From: Desulfocarbo indianensis
GTDB taxonomy: Bacteria; Desulfobacterota; Desulfarculia; Desulfarculales; Desulfarculaceae
Length of the DNA stretch: 64,000 nt
Direction of reading: 5' to 3'
Assembly: GCA_001184205.1 (NCBI GenBank)
Contig: LBMP01000001.1
Span: 834,001 to 898,000 of the forward strand
Under the pieces are notes generated by a model. The model did not search any database, had not been told where the DNA came from, and saw only the letters and a program-made list of their open reading frames with translations. A program made the translations under genes and the position numbers. Below, in pieces: positions 1-10,498 of the stretch. Numbering within the stretch: the first letter of the stretch is position 1; each line of letters begins with the position of its first letter.

Positions 1-2
1 CT

Positions 3-110
3 TTCATGGCCTATCACCTGCACCTCCAGGGCAAGACCGCCAGCGCCGCGGCTTTCCTGGCCCTGGTGCTGGCCCTGGCGGCTCTCATCATCTGGTGCCT
101 GTTCTGGTAA
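3..110 (+). CDS. C-terminal fragment of a membrane protein (cut by the window edge)
   Basis: An open frame enters from the left edge and ends at TAA (108-110). The last residues form one hydrophobic helix rich in Ala, Leu and Ile, ending in WCLFW. This looks like the final transmembrane segment of a larger protein. An ATG at position 6 could alternatively start a 34-residue single-span protein, but no ribosome binding site is visible because the upstream sequence is missing. Family unknown. Confidence 0.4.
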   Translation, partial: FMAYHLHLQGKTASAAAFLALVLALAALIIWCLFW

Positions 111-172
111 GCCGGCTCGGCTGAAAAGGGCGAGTCTATGTGGGGAAGCGGGGCGAGCGCCGCGCCCCTGGT

Positions 173-255
173 CGCCCGCTGATATATGAGGGGGATTGCC
201 GCAGGCGGCGGGCATCTGGCGCGGCCGGACACCCGCCCCTCGTGAGATATGCGGG

Positions 256-258
<3 letters not shown>
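173..258. repeat. Miniature copy of the MITE-like element
   Basis: The right 40 bases (about 218-258) match the end of the full elements at 45681-45908 and 54382-54611, including the block GGCGCGGCCGGACACCCG and the terminal ATATGCGGGCTA. The left end (GCCCGCTGATATATGAGGG) resembles the opposite terminal repeat, so this looks like an internally deleted derivative. Its terminal TAG is the stop codon of the sigma-54 regulator on the minus strand. Confidence 0.55.
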
Positions 259-1677
<1,419 letters not shown>

Positions 1678-1973
1678 TGATTCCCCGCGTAATGGGCTTG
1701 CATGGGTCCCTTCCCTGGGCAACTGATCGCGGTAGGTGTGCCGCCCCCTCTGGGAACCGCCATCCTTGGCGGCTCCGGCATGCGTCAGAATTCCGACGCC
1801 TTTTTCTTTTTTAGGCGAATCTAGCGGGATTTGCAATACATTTTCGTTTTGGCCGGAGCTAAAAGGGCGGCGGAGCGCGAAAGCCGGCCAAGGGGTCGGG
1901 AACCTCGCCGACGGTAAGCGCGCCCGGCCTTAGCCCGGACGGCGCGGGCTTAAATAATTATGCCGGCCGGCGG

Positions 1974-2918
1974 TCAGTCGTCCTGGCGGGGCGCGATGCC
2001 GGAGCGCTGGGCCAGGAGATAGCGGTAGGTTTCCGTGACCAGACGGGTGAGGTGGTTTTTGGTGGCGGGGTCCATCTCGCCGAACTGCACGCTGGTAACC
2101 GCGCGTTCCCGTCCGCGCACGTCGTAGGTCTTGTCGTGGCGCACCACCCGGCCGGTCAGGTTGAAGCTCACCTCTCCGCTTACCAGCTTTAGCGCCAGAC
2201 GCCGGCCCAGGGCGAATTCCTTGTCCTTGGGGTGATGGAATTGGGCCCCGCCGATGGAAAGATCCATGAGCCCCACCTCCATATCCTCGCCCCGCACGTA
2301 GAGGCGCAGGTCCAATTCCTCCGGCGGAATCAAACGGTAGGCCATGCGCACCGTGGTGGGCTCCAGGCGTTGGGGCGGGCCGACCACCACCACCGATTCG
2401 ATGACGCCCTCGGCCAGTTCGTAAGCCTTTATCACGTCCAGGATGGGGGTGTGATAACCCACCCGCACCCAGCGCCCGCCGGGCACGTCGTGGTAGCGGG
2501 AAAGAAAGGTCACCTGCACCTTGGTGCCCACCTGGGATTTGAGGATGGGCGGCGAGGGCATGGACAGATAGAGCCGGCCCTTGCCGTCGATGTCCTCGAT
2601 GACCGAGTGGCGCACCTCGATCTGATCGGCCAGCACGTCGGTGTCCATGATCAGCTCGGCCTGGTGGCGCAGGCGGACGCTGGTGGCCAAAAGGGTTTTC
2701 TGGTCGGGCAGGGGGTCGTCATAGCCGCGGTGGCGCTCGAAAAGCTCCATGGGAGGCAGGATCACCTCGGTGGGCTTTTCGCCGGGCTTGGCCTTGGCCG
2801 GCTTGATGGGCAGGTCCTGGAACTCGTCGGCCGGCAGGGGGCCGTGGTGTTCCTCGTAGTCTTTTTCCCGCCGGTCGTCCCGGCGGGTCCTGCCGCTGGG
2901 CAGTTTGGCTATGCGCAT
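1974..2918 (-). CDS. PilZ domain protein, YcgR-like flagellar brake
   Basis: A soluble protein of 314 residues. The C-terminal PilZ domain carries the two c-di-GMP binding motifs: RMAYR (R191 and R195, the RxxxR motif) and DLSIGG (219-224, the D/NxSxxG motif). Residues about 75-180 are beta-rich, as in the YcgR N-terminal domain. The first 60 residues are charged and probably disordered. It follows the flagellar operon but is separated from it by a strong terminator, so it likely has its own promoter. By family it would bind c-di-GMP and act on the flagellar motor or a related surface process; the exact target is inference. Confidence 0.85.
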   Translation of the reverse strand: MRIAKLPSGRTRRDDRREKDYEEHHGPLPADEFQDLPIKPAKAKPGEKPTEVILPPMELFERHRGYDDPLPDQKTLLATSVRLRHQAELIMDTDVLADQIEVRHSVIEDIDGKGRLYLSMPSPPILKSQVGTKVQVTFLSRYHDVPGGRWVRVGYHTPILDVIKAYELAEGVIESVVVVGPPQRLEPTTVRMAYRLIPPEELDLRLYVRGEDMEVGLMDLSIGGAQFHHPKDKEFALGRRLALKLVSGEVSFNLTGRVVRHDKTYDVRGRERAVTSVQFGEMDPATKNHLTRLVTETYRYLLAQRSGIAPRQDD

Positions 2919-3016
2919 GATCCTTGCTCCCGCTGCGGCCGCGCATGGAAGACGATTTTATTTTATCAAAAAAAGCCGCCCGCGGCTCCGGAAGCGGCGC
3001 TTTTTAAGGTTTGTGT

Positions 3017-3052
3017 AAAAACCGGGCCCGCCTTTTCCCAGGCGGGCCCGGC
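3017..3052 (-). terminator. Rho-independent terminator of the flagellar operon
   Basis: On the minus strand a GC stem (arms CCGGGCCCGCCT and AGGCGGGCCCGG) with a short loop is followed by TTTTT. It lies just downstream of the motE-like stop codon and separates the flagellar operon from the PilZ gene. Confidence 0.85.
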
Positions 3053-3075
3053 TCGCGGTCTGGCGGGTCCAGGGC

Positions 3076-3882
3076 CTATTGCCTGGCGCGGGGCTGCTTT
3101 TTATCGGCCGGGGCCGCGGCCTCGGGCGGCGGCTGGGCGCCGGCCGCCGCGGCCTGGCCGGCTATGGTCGACGCCTTTTCCGAGGCCTTGCGCCGGGCCA
3201 GAAGCTCGCCGATGCGCGCGGCCTGCTCCGGCTTGAGGTTGCTCATCACCTTGCCGGCCTGGCGGCTCTGCATCAGGCTGAATATCTCCACCGCCATCTG
3301 GTCGTCCAGCTTTTCCACCACCGCCGCCGCCGCCGGGCCCCGCATGTTGGAGAGCACCTTGACCAGGCGCTGGATGCGCTCGCGGCGCTGCTTTTTCTCG
3401 GTGGTGATCAGCTCGTTCAGGGCGTCCTGCACCTTTTTCAGCTCGGCGATGCGCTGGTTGACCTCGCCCCGCAGCTTTTCCAAATCCTGGCGCTCCTGGG
3501 CCAGGCGGGCTTCCTCCTGGCTCAGTTCGGCCCGCTTTTGCTCGATGAGCCGCATGAGGGCGGGGTCGTATTCGGCGGGCTTGGTGGCGGTGGGCTGGGC
3601 CTCCTGGTATTCCTGTTCGCCCTCGCCTTTCTTGTCGGCTTTCTTCTCGGCATCCGCCGGGGCCTCGCCTTTGGCGGCCTGGTCTTTGTCGCCGGCTGCC
3701 TTGGCTTCTTCGGTTTTTTTGTCGCCGGCCTGATCCTCGGCCTTGGCCTCCTGGGCCCGCACTTCCCGGGGGCCGGGCGTGGCCAGGGGGCCGGCCAAAA
3801 CCAGGGCCAGGATGAGGGCCGCCAGCTTGACGGCGAGTCCCACGGTGAGAAGAGTCTGGGCGCGTTTGCCTGGCATGGTCAT
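3076..3882 (-). CDS. MotE-like flagellar motor chaperone with MgtE N-terminal-like domain
   Basis: 268 residues. One N-terminal transmembrane helix (about 11-32) is followed by a Lys/Glu/Ala-rich linker (about 44-105), a coiled coil (about 105-165) and an MgtE_N/FliG-like helical domain (about 165-230, containing EKLDDQMAVEIFSLMQ). The tail is Ala/Pro-rich. This is the architecture of the MotE-type proteins often found after fliJ and thought to assist stator or FliG function. Its ATG overlaps the fliJ stop by 4 bases (ATGA), indicating translational coupling. It is the last gene before the operon terminator. Confidence 0.75.
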   Translation of the reverse strand: MTMPGKRAQTLLTVGLAVKLAALILALVLAGPLATPGPREVRAQEAKAEDQAGDKKTEEAKAAGDKDQAAKGEAPADAEKKADKKGEGEQEYQEAQPTATKPAEYDPALMRLIEQKRAELSQEEARLAQERQDLEKLRGEVNQRIAELKKVQDALNELITTEKKQRRERIQRLVKVLSNMRGPAAAAVVEKLDDQMAVEIFSLMQSRQAGKVMSNLKPEQAARIGELLARRKASEKASTIAGQAAAAGAQPPPEAAAPADKKQPRARQ

Positions 3883-4325
3883 GGGGTTTGCCTCCGCAAA
3901 AAGCCCGACACCGCGGCCTCGTCGATGAGCCGCTGCTCGGCTTGCAGCTGTTCGTATTCATAGCGCCGGCGGTGGCGCGCCTTCAGGGTATCCAGCACCA
4001 GCCGGTTCTTGCGCGCCTCCATGAGCTTCAGCCGGGCCCGGTCGGTCTCGGCCTGCAAACCAGGCAGCCGGCTCTGCTCGCGCATGGCCTGCAAACGCAG
4101 CACGGTGGCGTATTCGTTGGCCATCTGGAATTCGGGCGCGCTCATGCCGGCCAGGTCCATGTCGGTGATCCTGGCCCTGGCCCGGCGGTGCTCGGCCTCC
4201 AGCCAGGCGATCTGCTCCTGGCATTCCCGCTGGGCCTTGATGCGCACGGCGAATTCGTGCAGGGCCAGCTCCTCCAGATGGGCCCGGTGGTCCAGAACCG
4301 ATTGCAGGCGGAACTTGAAGGCCAT
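3879..4325 (-). CDS. fliJ: Flagellar export chaperone FliJ
   Basis: 148 residues, almost entirely helical coiled coil, starting MAFKFRLQSVLDHR, the typical FliJ opening (FxLQxVLxxR). FliJ is the central stalk-like component of the flagellar type III export ATPase and resembles the gamma subunit of F-ATPases. The gene directly follows fliI and overlaps the next gene by 4 bases. Sequence identity within the family is low, so the call rests on length, coiled-coil pattern, opening motif and position. Confidence 0.85.
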   Translation of the reverse strand: MAFKFRLQSVLDHRAHLEELALHEFAVRIKAQRECQEQIAWLEAEHRRARARITDMDLAGMSAPEFQMANEYATVLRLQAMREQSRLPGLQAETDRARLKLMEARKNRLVLDTLKARHRRRYEYEQLQAEQRLIDEAAVSGFLRRQTP

Positions 4326-4328
4326 GGC

Positions 4329-5648
4329 CTAGGCTTCCTTCACCAGGCCCACCAGTTGCCGGCGGCTGGTCGCCAGGTCCACGCCCTCGTCCAGGGACTG
4401 GCGCAGGAATCCGTTGATGCGCTCCATGAGCCTCACCGCCAGGTCGATGGTGGGGTTGGCGCCCTGGGAATAGGCCCCGATGTTGATCAGGTCCTCGTTG
4501 CGCCGGTAGGCGGCCACCAGCTCGGAAAGGCGGTGGGCCGCCTTCAGCACCTCGGGCGGGTTGACCTCGGGCATGAGGCGGCTGACCGAGCCCATCAGCT
4601 CCACGGCGGGGTAATGGCCCCGGTCGGCCAGCTCGCGGGTCAGCACCACGTGGCCGTCCAGGATGGAGCGCATGGCGTCGGCCACCGGCTCGGTGACGTC
4701 GTCGCCTTCCACCAGCACCGAGTAGATGGCGGTTATGGAGCCTTCGTGCTGAGTGGTGCCGGCGCGCTCCAGCAGCCGGGGAAGCTGGGCGAAAACGCTG
4801 GGGGTGTAGCCCTTGGTGGTGGGCGGCTCGCCCACCGAGAGCCCCACCTCGCGGGCGGCCAGGGCGAAACGGGTGACCGAGTCCATCATGAGCATCACGT
4901 CGCGGCCCTGGTCGCGGAAATATTCGGCCACGCTGTGGGCCAGGTAGGCGGCCCGCATGCGCACCAGGGCCGGCTGGTCGCTGGTGGCCACCACCACCAC
5001 CGAGCGCCGCATGCCTTCCTCGCCCAGGTCGCGCTCCATGAACTCGCGCACCTCGCGGCCGCGCTCGCCCACCAGGGCGATGACGTTGATGTCGGCGGCG
5101 GTGTGGCGGGCGATCATGCCCAGAAGCGAGCTTTTGCCCACGCCGGAGCCGGCGAAGATGCCGATGCGCTGGCCCTTGCCCAGGGTGAGCATGGCGTTGA
5201 TAACCCGCACGCCCACGTCCACCGGGTCCTTGATGCGGCGGCGGTGCACCGCGGGCGGGGGATCGTTGTAGAGCGGATAAAGCGCCTGGTACTCGGGCTC
5301 CGGGCCGCCGTCGGCCGCATGCCCCAGGCCGTCCAGCACCCGGCCCAAAAGGGCGGGCCCCACCCGCACCATGGCCTCGCTGCCCGCCGATGACACCGGG
5401 CAGCCGGGCCGCAAGCCGCGGGTCTCGGCGTAGGGCATCACCAGCATGCCGCTGCCCTTGAAGCCCACCACCTCGGCCAGAACCGGCTCCTCGCCGGCGT
5501 GCAGGTACACGCCCGCGCCCACCGGCAGGTTGATGCCCTGGGCCTCGGCCACCAGGCCCACCACCTGGGTTACCTTGCCCATGACCAAAAGGGGATCGGC
5601 CGGGGACACGGCCTCCAGGTAGCGCCCCAGGTGGCCGTTCATCACCAT
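4329..5648 (-). CDS. fliI: Flagellum-specific ATP synthase FliI
   Basis: 439 residues, the usual length for this export ATPase. It has the Walker A loop GSGVGKSS and the F1-beta-like segments GERGREVREF, MLMMDSVTRFA and GEPPTTKGYTPSVFA expected of FliI and SctN ATPases. It hydrolyses ATP at the base of the flagellar export gate with FliH and FliJ. The ATG overlaps the end of fliH by 7 bases, and GGAGGA directly upstream can serve as ribosome binding site. Confidence 0.97.
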   Translation of the reverse strand: MVMNGHLGRYLEAVSPADPLLVMGKVTQVVGLVAEAQGINLPVGAGVYLHAGEEPVLAEVVGFKGSGMLVMPYAETRGLRPGCPVSSAGSEAMVRVGPALLGRVLDGLGHAADGGPEPEYQALYPLYNDPPPAVHRRRIKDPVDVGVRVINAMLTLGKGQRIGIFAGSGVGKSSLLGMIARHTAADINVIALVGERGREVREFMERDLGEEGMRRSVVVVATSDQPALVRMRAAYLAHSVAEYFRDQGRDVMLMMDSVTRFALAAREVGLSVGEPPTTKGYTPSVFAQLPRLLERAGTTQHEGSITAIYSVLVEGDDVTEPVADAMRSILDGHVVLTRELADRGHYPAVELMGSVSRLMPEVNPPEVLKAAHRLSELVAAYRRNEDLINIGAYSQGANPTIDLAVRLMERINGFLRQSLDEGVDLATSRRQLVGLVKEA

Positions 5649-6562
5649 TCCTCCAGCTCGGGGGCCGCCCCGTCCCGGGGTTCGGCAAAGGGGTCGCTGA
5701 GGGGCGCGCCGCCGTCGGGCGCTTCAGCGGCTTCCGCCTGAGCGGCTTGGGCGCGTTCCTCCAAAACCGGGCTCAAATCCAGGGGCTCACTGCCCCGCAA
5801 GGTCTCGGCCAGGGCGTGGAAGACCCTTTCCCGCCTGGTGTCCAAGGTGGCGTCCACCCTGGCGTTGGGGGTCTCCACCAGGCATTCGCCGGGCTTCAGG
5901 CCGGGATCGGGCATGAGGTTCAGGCGGCCCATGTCGGAGAAGGTCTTCAGGAGCTCGGGCCGGAAATCCTCGATGGTGCTCAGGTCCTTTTGGCTGAGGC
6001 GCACGGTGACCTTCTCGAAATCCAAAAGACGCCCCACCGCGTCCCTCACCACCTGCCTGATGACCCCCGGCGCCACCGCGTCCGGCGTGGCGAAAACCCG
6101 GTCGCACACCGCCTGCACCAGGCCGATGATCTCGCCCTCCAGGCCGCTCATGACCTCGGCGCGGGCCTGGTCCAACTGGGTCAGCGCCCGGCTTAAGTTG
6201 TCGGCGGCGGCGTGCACCAGGGCCTTGGCCGCGTTCATGCCCTCCTCGTGGCCCTGGCGGTAGCCCTCCTCGTAGGCCTGGTTGCGGATGCCCTCGGCCT
6301 GGCCTTGGGCCTGGGCCACCAGGGCTTCCGATTCCTGGCCGGCCTTTTCCATGATGGCCTTGGCCTGGCGCTGGGCGCGGTCGCGGGGGTCTTCCTGGCG
6401 GCCGCCGTAGACCAGAAGGCGGAAGCCGCCTTCCTCCTCCTCCGGCGGGCGCGCGGCCCGGGGCCGGCCGGCGGACATGTCCTCCAGGCTGAAGGGCTTG
6501 GATTCCAGACGGGGGTTGGGCTGGCCCTTGGCGTCCAGGATGATGGCGTCGCGCTCAGACAA
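5642..6562 (-). CDS. fliH: Flagellar assembly protein FliH
   Basis: 306 residues, the regulator of the FliI export ATPase. The middle contains a long helical stretch with repeated GxxxG-like spacing (about 95-150), typical of FliH, followed by the FliH/YscL C-terminal domain (about 150-260). The start is TTG at 6562, with GGAGG six bases upstream inside the fliG 3' end. The two genes overlap by 8 bases. The N-terminus is longer and more acidic than in enteric FliH. Position between fliG and fliI settles the assignment. Confidence 0.92.
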   Translation of the reverse strand: MSERDAIILDAKGQPNPRLESKPFSLEDMSAGRPRAARPPEEEEGGFRLLVYGGRQEDPRDRAQRQAKAIMEKAGQESEALVAQAQGQAEGIRNQAYEEGYRQGHEEGMNAAKALVHAAADNLSRALTQLDQARAEVMSGLEGEIIGLVQAVCDRVFATPDAVAPGVIRQVVRDAVGRLLDFEKVTVRLSQKDLSTIEDFRPELLKTFSDMGRLNLMPDPGLKPGECLVETPNARVDATLDTRRERVFHALAETLRGSEPLDLSPVLEERAQAAQAEAAEAPDGGAPLSDPFAEPRDGAAPELEEW

Positions 6563-7568
6563 GCATGTCCTCCCCGCCCTTGCCGCCGATCACGATCTTG
6601 CCTTCCTTTTCCAGCCGCCTGGCGATCTGGATTATCTTCTGCTGGGATTGCTCCACCTCGCTCAGCCGCACCGGGCCCATGACCTCCAGGTCCTCCTGGA
6701 TCATGGCCGCCGCGCGCTCGGAGACGTTGCTCAAGACCTTGGTGCGCAGGCCCTCGGAGGCGGTCTTCAGGGCCACGGTGAGGTCCTCGTTGCGGACCTC
6801 CTTCAACAGGCTGCGGATGCCGCGGTCGTCCACGTTGATGAGGTCCTCGAACACGAACATGAGCTGGCGGATCTGCTCGGCCAGCTCCGGGTCGTCCTCT
6901 TCCAGGCGGGTGAAGATCACCTCCTCGGTGGCCTTGTCCACGTTGTTCATCAGCTCGGCCACCGCCTCCACGCCGCCCAGCTGCTTGGCCTCCATGCCCT
7001 CGGTGGAGAGCATCTCCCGGTTCAGCACGGCGTCGATCTCCTCCACGATGCCGGGGGGGATCACGTCCAGGTTGCTCACCCTGATGACCACGTCGTATTT
7101 GAGGTTTTCGGGGAACTCGGAGAGCACCTCGGCCGCCTTGGCCTGGGGGAGGTGGGAAAGGATGACCGCGATGGTCTGGGGATGCTCGCTCTTGATGAAG
7201 CCGGCCAGGGTCTTGGAATCCACGTTCTTGACCCGCTCGAAGGGCACCGGCTCCTTGGCCTTCCTCAGTTCCTCCAGAAGGCCGGCCGCCGCCTCCTCGC
7301 CCAGGGCCAGGGCCAGGGCGCGCCGGGCGGTCATGTCGCCGGAGATCATGGGGCCTATCTCGCTCTTCAGGGCCTCCAAAAATTCCTTGAGCAGCACTTC
7401 CTGGACCGTGTTGTCCACCTGGTCGAGATTGCTCATCACCACCCCGACCCGCTTTATCTCGTCCTGTTCCATTTTCTTGAACATCTCGGCGGTGAACTGC
7501 TCGCCCATGCAGGCCAGCACCACGGCGGCCTTTTGCAGTCCGCTCATCTTGTCGGGACTAAGCGCCAT
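6555..7568 (-). CDS. fliG: Flagellar motor switch protein FliG
   Basis: 337 residues, standard length. FliG forms the rotor ring on FliF and contacts the stator. The middle domain shows SEHPQTIAVILSHL (EHPQ motif). The C-terminal torque domain contains the charged segment with DDRGIRSLLKEV and ALKTASEGLR. The ATG is preceded by GGAG. It lies 30 bases after fliF and overlaps fliH. Confidence 0.98.
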   Translation of the reverse strand: MALSPDKMSGLQKAAVVLACMGEQFTAEMFKKMEQDEIKRVGVVMSNLDQVDNTVQEVLLKEFLEALKSEIGPMISGDMTARRALALALGEEAAAGLLEELRKAKEPVPFERVKNVDSKTLAGFIKSEHPQTIAVILSHLPQAKAAEVLSEFPENLKYDVVIRVSNLDVIPPGIVEEIDAVLNREMLSTEGMEAKQLGGVEAVAELMNNVDKATEEVIFTRLEEDDPELAEQIRQLMFVFEDLINVDDRGIRSLLKEVRNEDLTVALKTASEGLRTKVLSNVSERAAAMIQEDLEVMGPVRLSEVEQSQQKIIQIARRLEKEGKIVIGGKGGEDMLV

Positions 7569-7598
7569 GAGGGCCGATCTCCTTCCCGGCTCAGGCCG

Positions 7599-9248
7599 CT
7601 AGGATTGGTGTATCCAGGAGCGCAGCACCGCGGTGGCGCGCTCGGGGTCCTGCTGGGTCAGGGCCAGGATCATGTCCCTGGTGCCCATCTTGCGGGTGAG
7701 GTCCGCGCCTTCCAGTTGGGGCGTCTCCTCGCCGGGCGGCAGCTCCTCGCCGGGGCCCACCCGCACTTCCGCGCCCATCTTTTCCTCGGCCTTGCCGCGG
7801 GCCATGAGGTACTTCATGAGGGGCCGCACCACCATCAGGAAGAAGAGCAGGGCCAGGATCAGGTTGAGCGCCTGCCGCCCGTACTGATCCAGGTATTCCC
7901 GCCAGATGGGCCGGGCCAGGGCGCCCGCGTCCGGAGGCAGGGCAAAGGGAACGTTGGCCACGGTGACCTCGTCGCCCCGGTTTTCGTCGTAGCCCACCGC
8001 CCGGCGCACCAGTTCGCCGAGCTGGCGCATCTCCTGGGCCGTGCGCGGGGCGAAGGTGCGGGTGGTCTCGCCTTCCGGGGTGGTTTCCTGCTTGTAGGGG
8101 CCGTCCACCATCACCGCCACCGAGAGCCGGTTCAGCCCGCCCAGGGCTTTGACGGTCTGGCGCTTGGTGCGGCTGATCTCGAAGTTGGTGGTCTCGTCCT
8201 CGCGGTTGCGCTCGCTGGAGCCGGTCTCCTCCAGGCCGGGGGCGGCGTTGCGCTGGGCCAGGGTGAAGCGGTTGTCGGGCGCGCCGATGGGCAGGTTGCC
8301 CGCGTTCTTGGAGGTTTCATTGCTGCGCGTTTCCGAGCGCACCGCGGTCTGGTCCGGATCGAAGAGGTCTTTTACCTCCTCGGTGCGGGTGAAATCGATA
8401 TCGGCCGAGACCCTCACCACGGCCCGGCCCATGCCCAGCACCTCCTCCAGCATGGTCTGCACCTTGTGGGAAATCTGGGCCTCGGTGTTGCGCTGGTATT
8501 CCAGCTGGCTGGCGGTGAGCGCCCCCGGGAAGCCGGCGGTGTTGGCGTCCTTGCGGTAGAGCAGGTTGCCGTTGGCGTCCACCACGGTGACGTGGGCGTC
8601 GTCCAGATCCGGCACGCTGCCGGCCACCAAATGCACGATGCCCTGGACCTGACTCTTGGAAAGCGTGCGGCCCGCGCCCAGGCGCAGCACCACCGCCGCG
8701 GTGGGCTTCTTCTCTTCCTCCACGAAAAGCGAATCCCGGGGCATCACGATATGCACCCGGGCGTCGTCCACCTCGGGGAAGCTGGCGATGGTGCGGGCCA
8801 GTTCGCCCTGCAGCGCCCGCTGGTAGTTGATTTTCTGCACGAACTCGGTGGTGCCCATCTTGACTTCGTTGAACACCTCGAAGCCGATGCCCTGGCCCCG
8901 TGGCAGGCCGGCCGAGGCCATGGCCAGACGGGTCTCGTACACGCTGTCCTGGGGCACCTTGATGATCGTGCCGTCGCCCTCCAGCTGGTAGGGCACCTTG
9001 AGTTCCTTGAGCTTGACCACCACCTGGGAAGCGTCGCTCTGGGCCAGGCCCGAATACAGCACCTGGTAATCGGGCTTGTTTATCCAGAGCAACAGGGAGA
9101 TGAAGCCGCCCATGATGAGGGCGGCGGCGCTCATGACCAAGAGCCGGCGGCCCATGGTCATCTCGCCCCAGGCCTCGCGGAACTGGCCCACGCCGCCTTT
9201 GGGGGCGTTCTCTTCCTTTTGCCTCGAAACTTCTTCTGGTGCCGCCAT
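7599..9248 (-). CDS. fliF: Flagellar MS-ring protein FliF
   Basis: 549 residues with two transmembrane helices (about 38-58 and about 465-485) flanking the periplasmic ring-building domains. The YscJ/FliF signature is present (LYSGLAQSDASQVV, then VPYQLEGDGTIIKVP and ASAGLPRGQGIGFEVF). FliF forms the MS ring in the inner membrane and is the platform for FliG and the export gate. The C-terminal tail is cytoplasmic and should bind FliG. The gene follows fliE. Confidence 0.98.
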   Translation of the reverse strand: MAAPEEVSRQKEENAPKGGVGQFREAWGEMTMGRRLLVMSAAALIMGGFISLLLWINKPDYQVLYSGLAQSDASQVVVKLKELKVPYQLEGDGTIIKVPQDSVYETRLAMASAGLPRGQGIGFEVFNEVKMGTTEFVQKINYQRALQGELARTIASFPEVDDARVHIVMPRDSLFVEEEKKPTAAVVLRLGAGRTLSKSQVQGIVHLVAGSVPDLDDAHVTVVDANGNLLYRKDANTAGFPGALTASQLEYQRNTEAQISHKVQTMLEEVLGMGRAVVRVSADIDFTRTEEVKDLFDPDQTAVRSETRSNETSKNAGNLPIGAPDNRFTLAQRNAAPGLEETGSSERNREDETTNFEISRTKRQTVKALGGLNRLSVAVMVDGPYKQETTPEGETTRTFAPRTAQEMRQLGELVRRAVGYDENRGDEVTVANVPFALPPDAGALARPIWREYLDQYGRQALNLILALLFFLMVVRPLMKYLMARGKAEEKMGAEVRVGPGEELPPGEETPQLEGADLTRKMGTRDMILALTQQDPERATAVLRSWIHQS

Positions 9249-9271
9249 GACTCAATTATCCCAAGTTTGGA

Positions 9272-9571
9272 CTAAAAGTGCATCCTCATGATTTCCTGGT
9301 AGGCGTTGACTATTTTGCCGCGCACCGCCATGAGGAGCTGGAAGGATATGCCTGCCTTCTCCACCTGGATCATGGTCTCGTGCAGGGTCTTGCGCTTGCC
9401 GGTGGCCAGGTCCTGAACCGCCTGGTCAGCCTTGAGCTGCTCGTTCTCCACCCGCTCCACCGATTCCTTCATGTGGGCGAGAAAGCTTTTCTGGCCCTCC
9501 TCCGGCTCGGTCTTGCGGCTTAAGGATTGCAGCAGATTGGGGCCGAAGCCCTCTATACGGGGATCGCTCAT
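9272..9571 (-). CDS. fliE: Flagellar hook-basal body protein FliE
   Basis: 99 residues, the usual size. FliE links the MS ring to the rod and is among the first exported proteins. The C-terminal half has the family pattern (ATGKRKTLHETMIQVEKAG, then SFQLLMAVRGKIVNAYQEIMRM). GGAG precedes the ATG. Located between flgC and fliF as in many bacteria. Confidence 0.95.
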   Translation of the reverse strand: MSDPRIEGFGPNLLQSLSRKTEPEEGQKSFLAHMKESVERVENEQLKADQAVQDLATGKRKTLHETMIQVEKAGISFQLLMAVRGKIVNAYQEIMRMHF

Positions 9572-9598
9572 GGTCTCGGCTCCTTGGCCTTATAAGGG

Positions 9599-10048
9599 CT
9601 AGCGCCCGATTTCCAGGGCCTTGGTGGCCATGCCCTTGCTGGCGTTGACCGCCGTCACGTTGGCTTCGTAGGAACGGCTGGCCTGGATCAGGTTGGACAT
9701 CTCGGTGACCACGTCCACGTTGGGATAAAGCACGTAGCCGTTTTCATCGGCGTCGGGATGGCTGGGGTCGTAGACCCGCTTGAACTCCTCGTTGTCCTGG
9801 TACACGCCCTGGATGTACACGCCCCGGCGCGGGTCCTTGCCGGGCAAATAGGGCGGCGTGTCCATGGCCCTGGTGAGATGGCTGGCGAAAGGCACCGCGG
9901 AGAACACCGGAACCTTGCGGCGGTAGGGCCCGCCCTCGGCGGTGCGGGTCACCTGGGAGTTGGCCAGGTTCTGGGAAATGATGTTCAGACGGGTGCGCTG
10001 GGCGCTAAGGCCGCTGGCGCTTATCTCCATGGAGGTGATGAGGTCCAT
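9599..10048 (-). CDS. flgC: Flagellar basal-body rod protein FlgC
   Basis: 149 residues. The N-terminal rod motif is clear (SASGLSAQRTRLNIISQNLANS), as is the C-terminal flagellar segment (NVDVVTEMSNLIQASRSYEAN). It is a proximal rod subunit exported by the flagellar secretion system. It directly abuts flgB, with GGGAGGA upstream of the ATG. Confidence 0.98.
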   Translation of the reverse strand: MDLITSMEISASGLSAQRTRLNIISQNLANSQVTRTAEGGPYRRKVPVFSAVPFASHLTRAMDTPPYLPGKDPRRGVYIQGVYQDNEEFKRVYDPSHPDADENGYVLYPNVDVVTEMSNLIQASRSYEANVTAVNASKGMATKALEIGR

Positions 10049-10447
10049 TTAGCGTCCTCCCTCGGTGATCACGCTTTTGAGTTTGTCGAACTTTTTATTG
10101 AGCAGCTTCACCATGGCGTTGAACATGATGTTGTTCTCGGCCAGGCGGCTCATCTCGATATCCAGGTGCACCGGGCCGGTGTCCTTGTATTGGGGCGCGG
10201 CGTTGCTGAAAGGCTTGGGCTCTTCCAGGGGCAGGTGCTGGGGATGGGTGCGCGCCATGGTGGGCGGCAGCACCCCGCCCTCCAGAGCCGTGGCCAGCTG
10301 CTTTTCGAACTCCAGGCCGGTTCCCCGGTAATTGGGGGTGTCTATGTTGGAAATATTGCGGGAGATCAAATTATTGGACCGCACGCGCCGGTCCATGTTC
10401 GCCTCCAGCAGATTGGTGGTTACGTCGAAAAGCTGGTCGGGCCCCAT
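10049..10447 (-). CDS. flgB: Flagellar basal-body rod protein FlgB
   Basis: 132 residues, first gene of the operon. The proximal rod protein motif RSNNLISRNISNIDTPNYR is visible near residues 20-38. I chose the ATG at 10447 rather than a longer frame because AGGAGG lies 5 bases upstream and the family begins here. A sigma-54 promoter lies about 50 bases upstream. Confidence 0.96.
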   Translation of the reverse strand: MGPDQLFDVTTNLLEANMDRRVRSNNLISRNISNIDTPNYRGTGLEFEKQLATALEGGVLPPTMARTHPQHLPLEEPKPFSNAAPQYKDTGPVHLDIEMSRLAENNIMFNAMVKLLNKKFDKLKSVITEGGR

Positions 10448-10498
10448 GGGTTCCTCCTGTCGGAAATGTTGGCGCAGGCCAAAACTGCTGGTCATTAC

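Noticed and set aside
6477..9275. 932-codon open frame on the plus strand
   Set aside because: It is antisense to fliF, fliG and part of fliH, whose products are unmistakable. Its own sequence is His/Gly/Leu-rich, as expected from GC-rich antisense codons.
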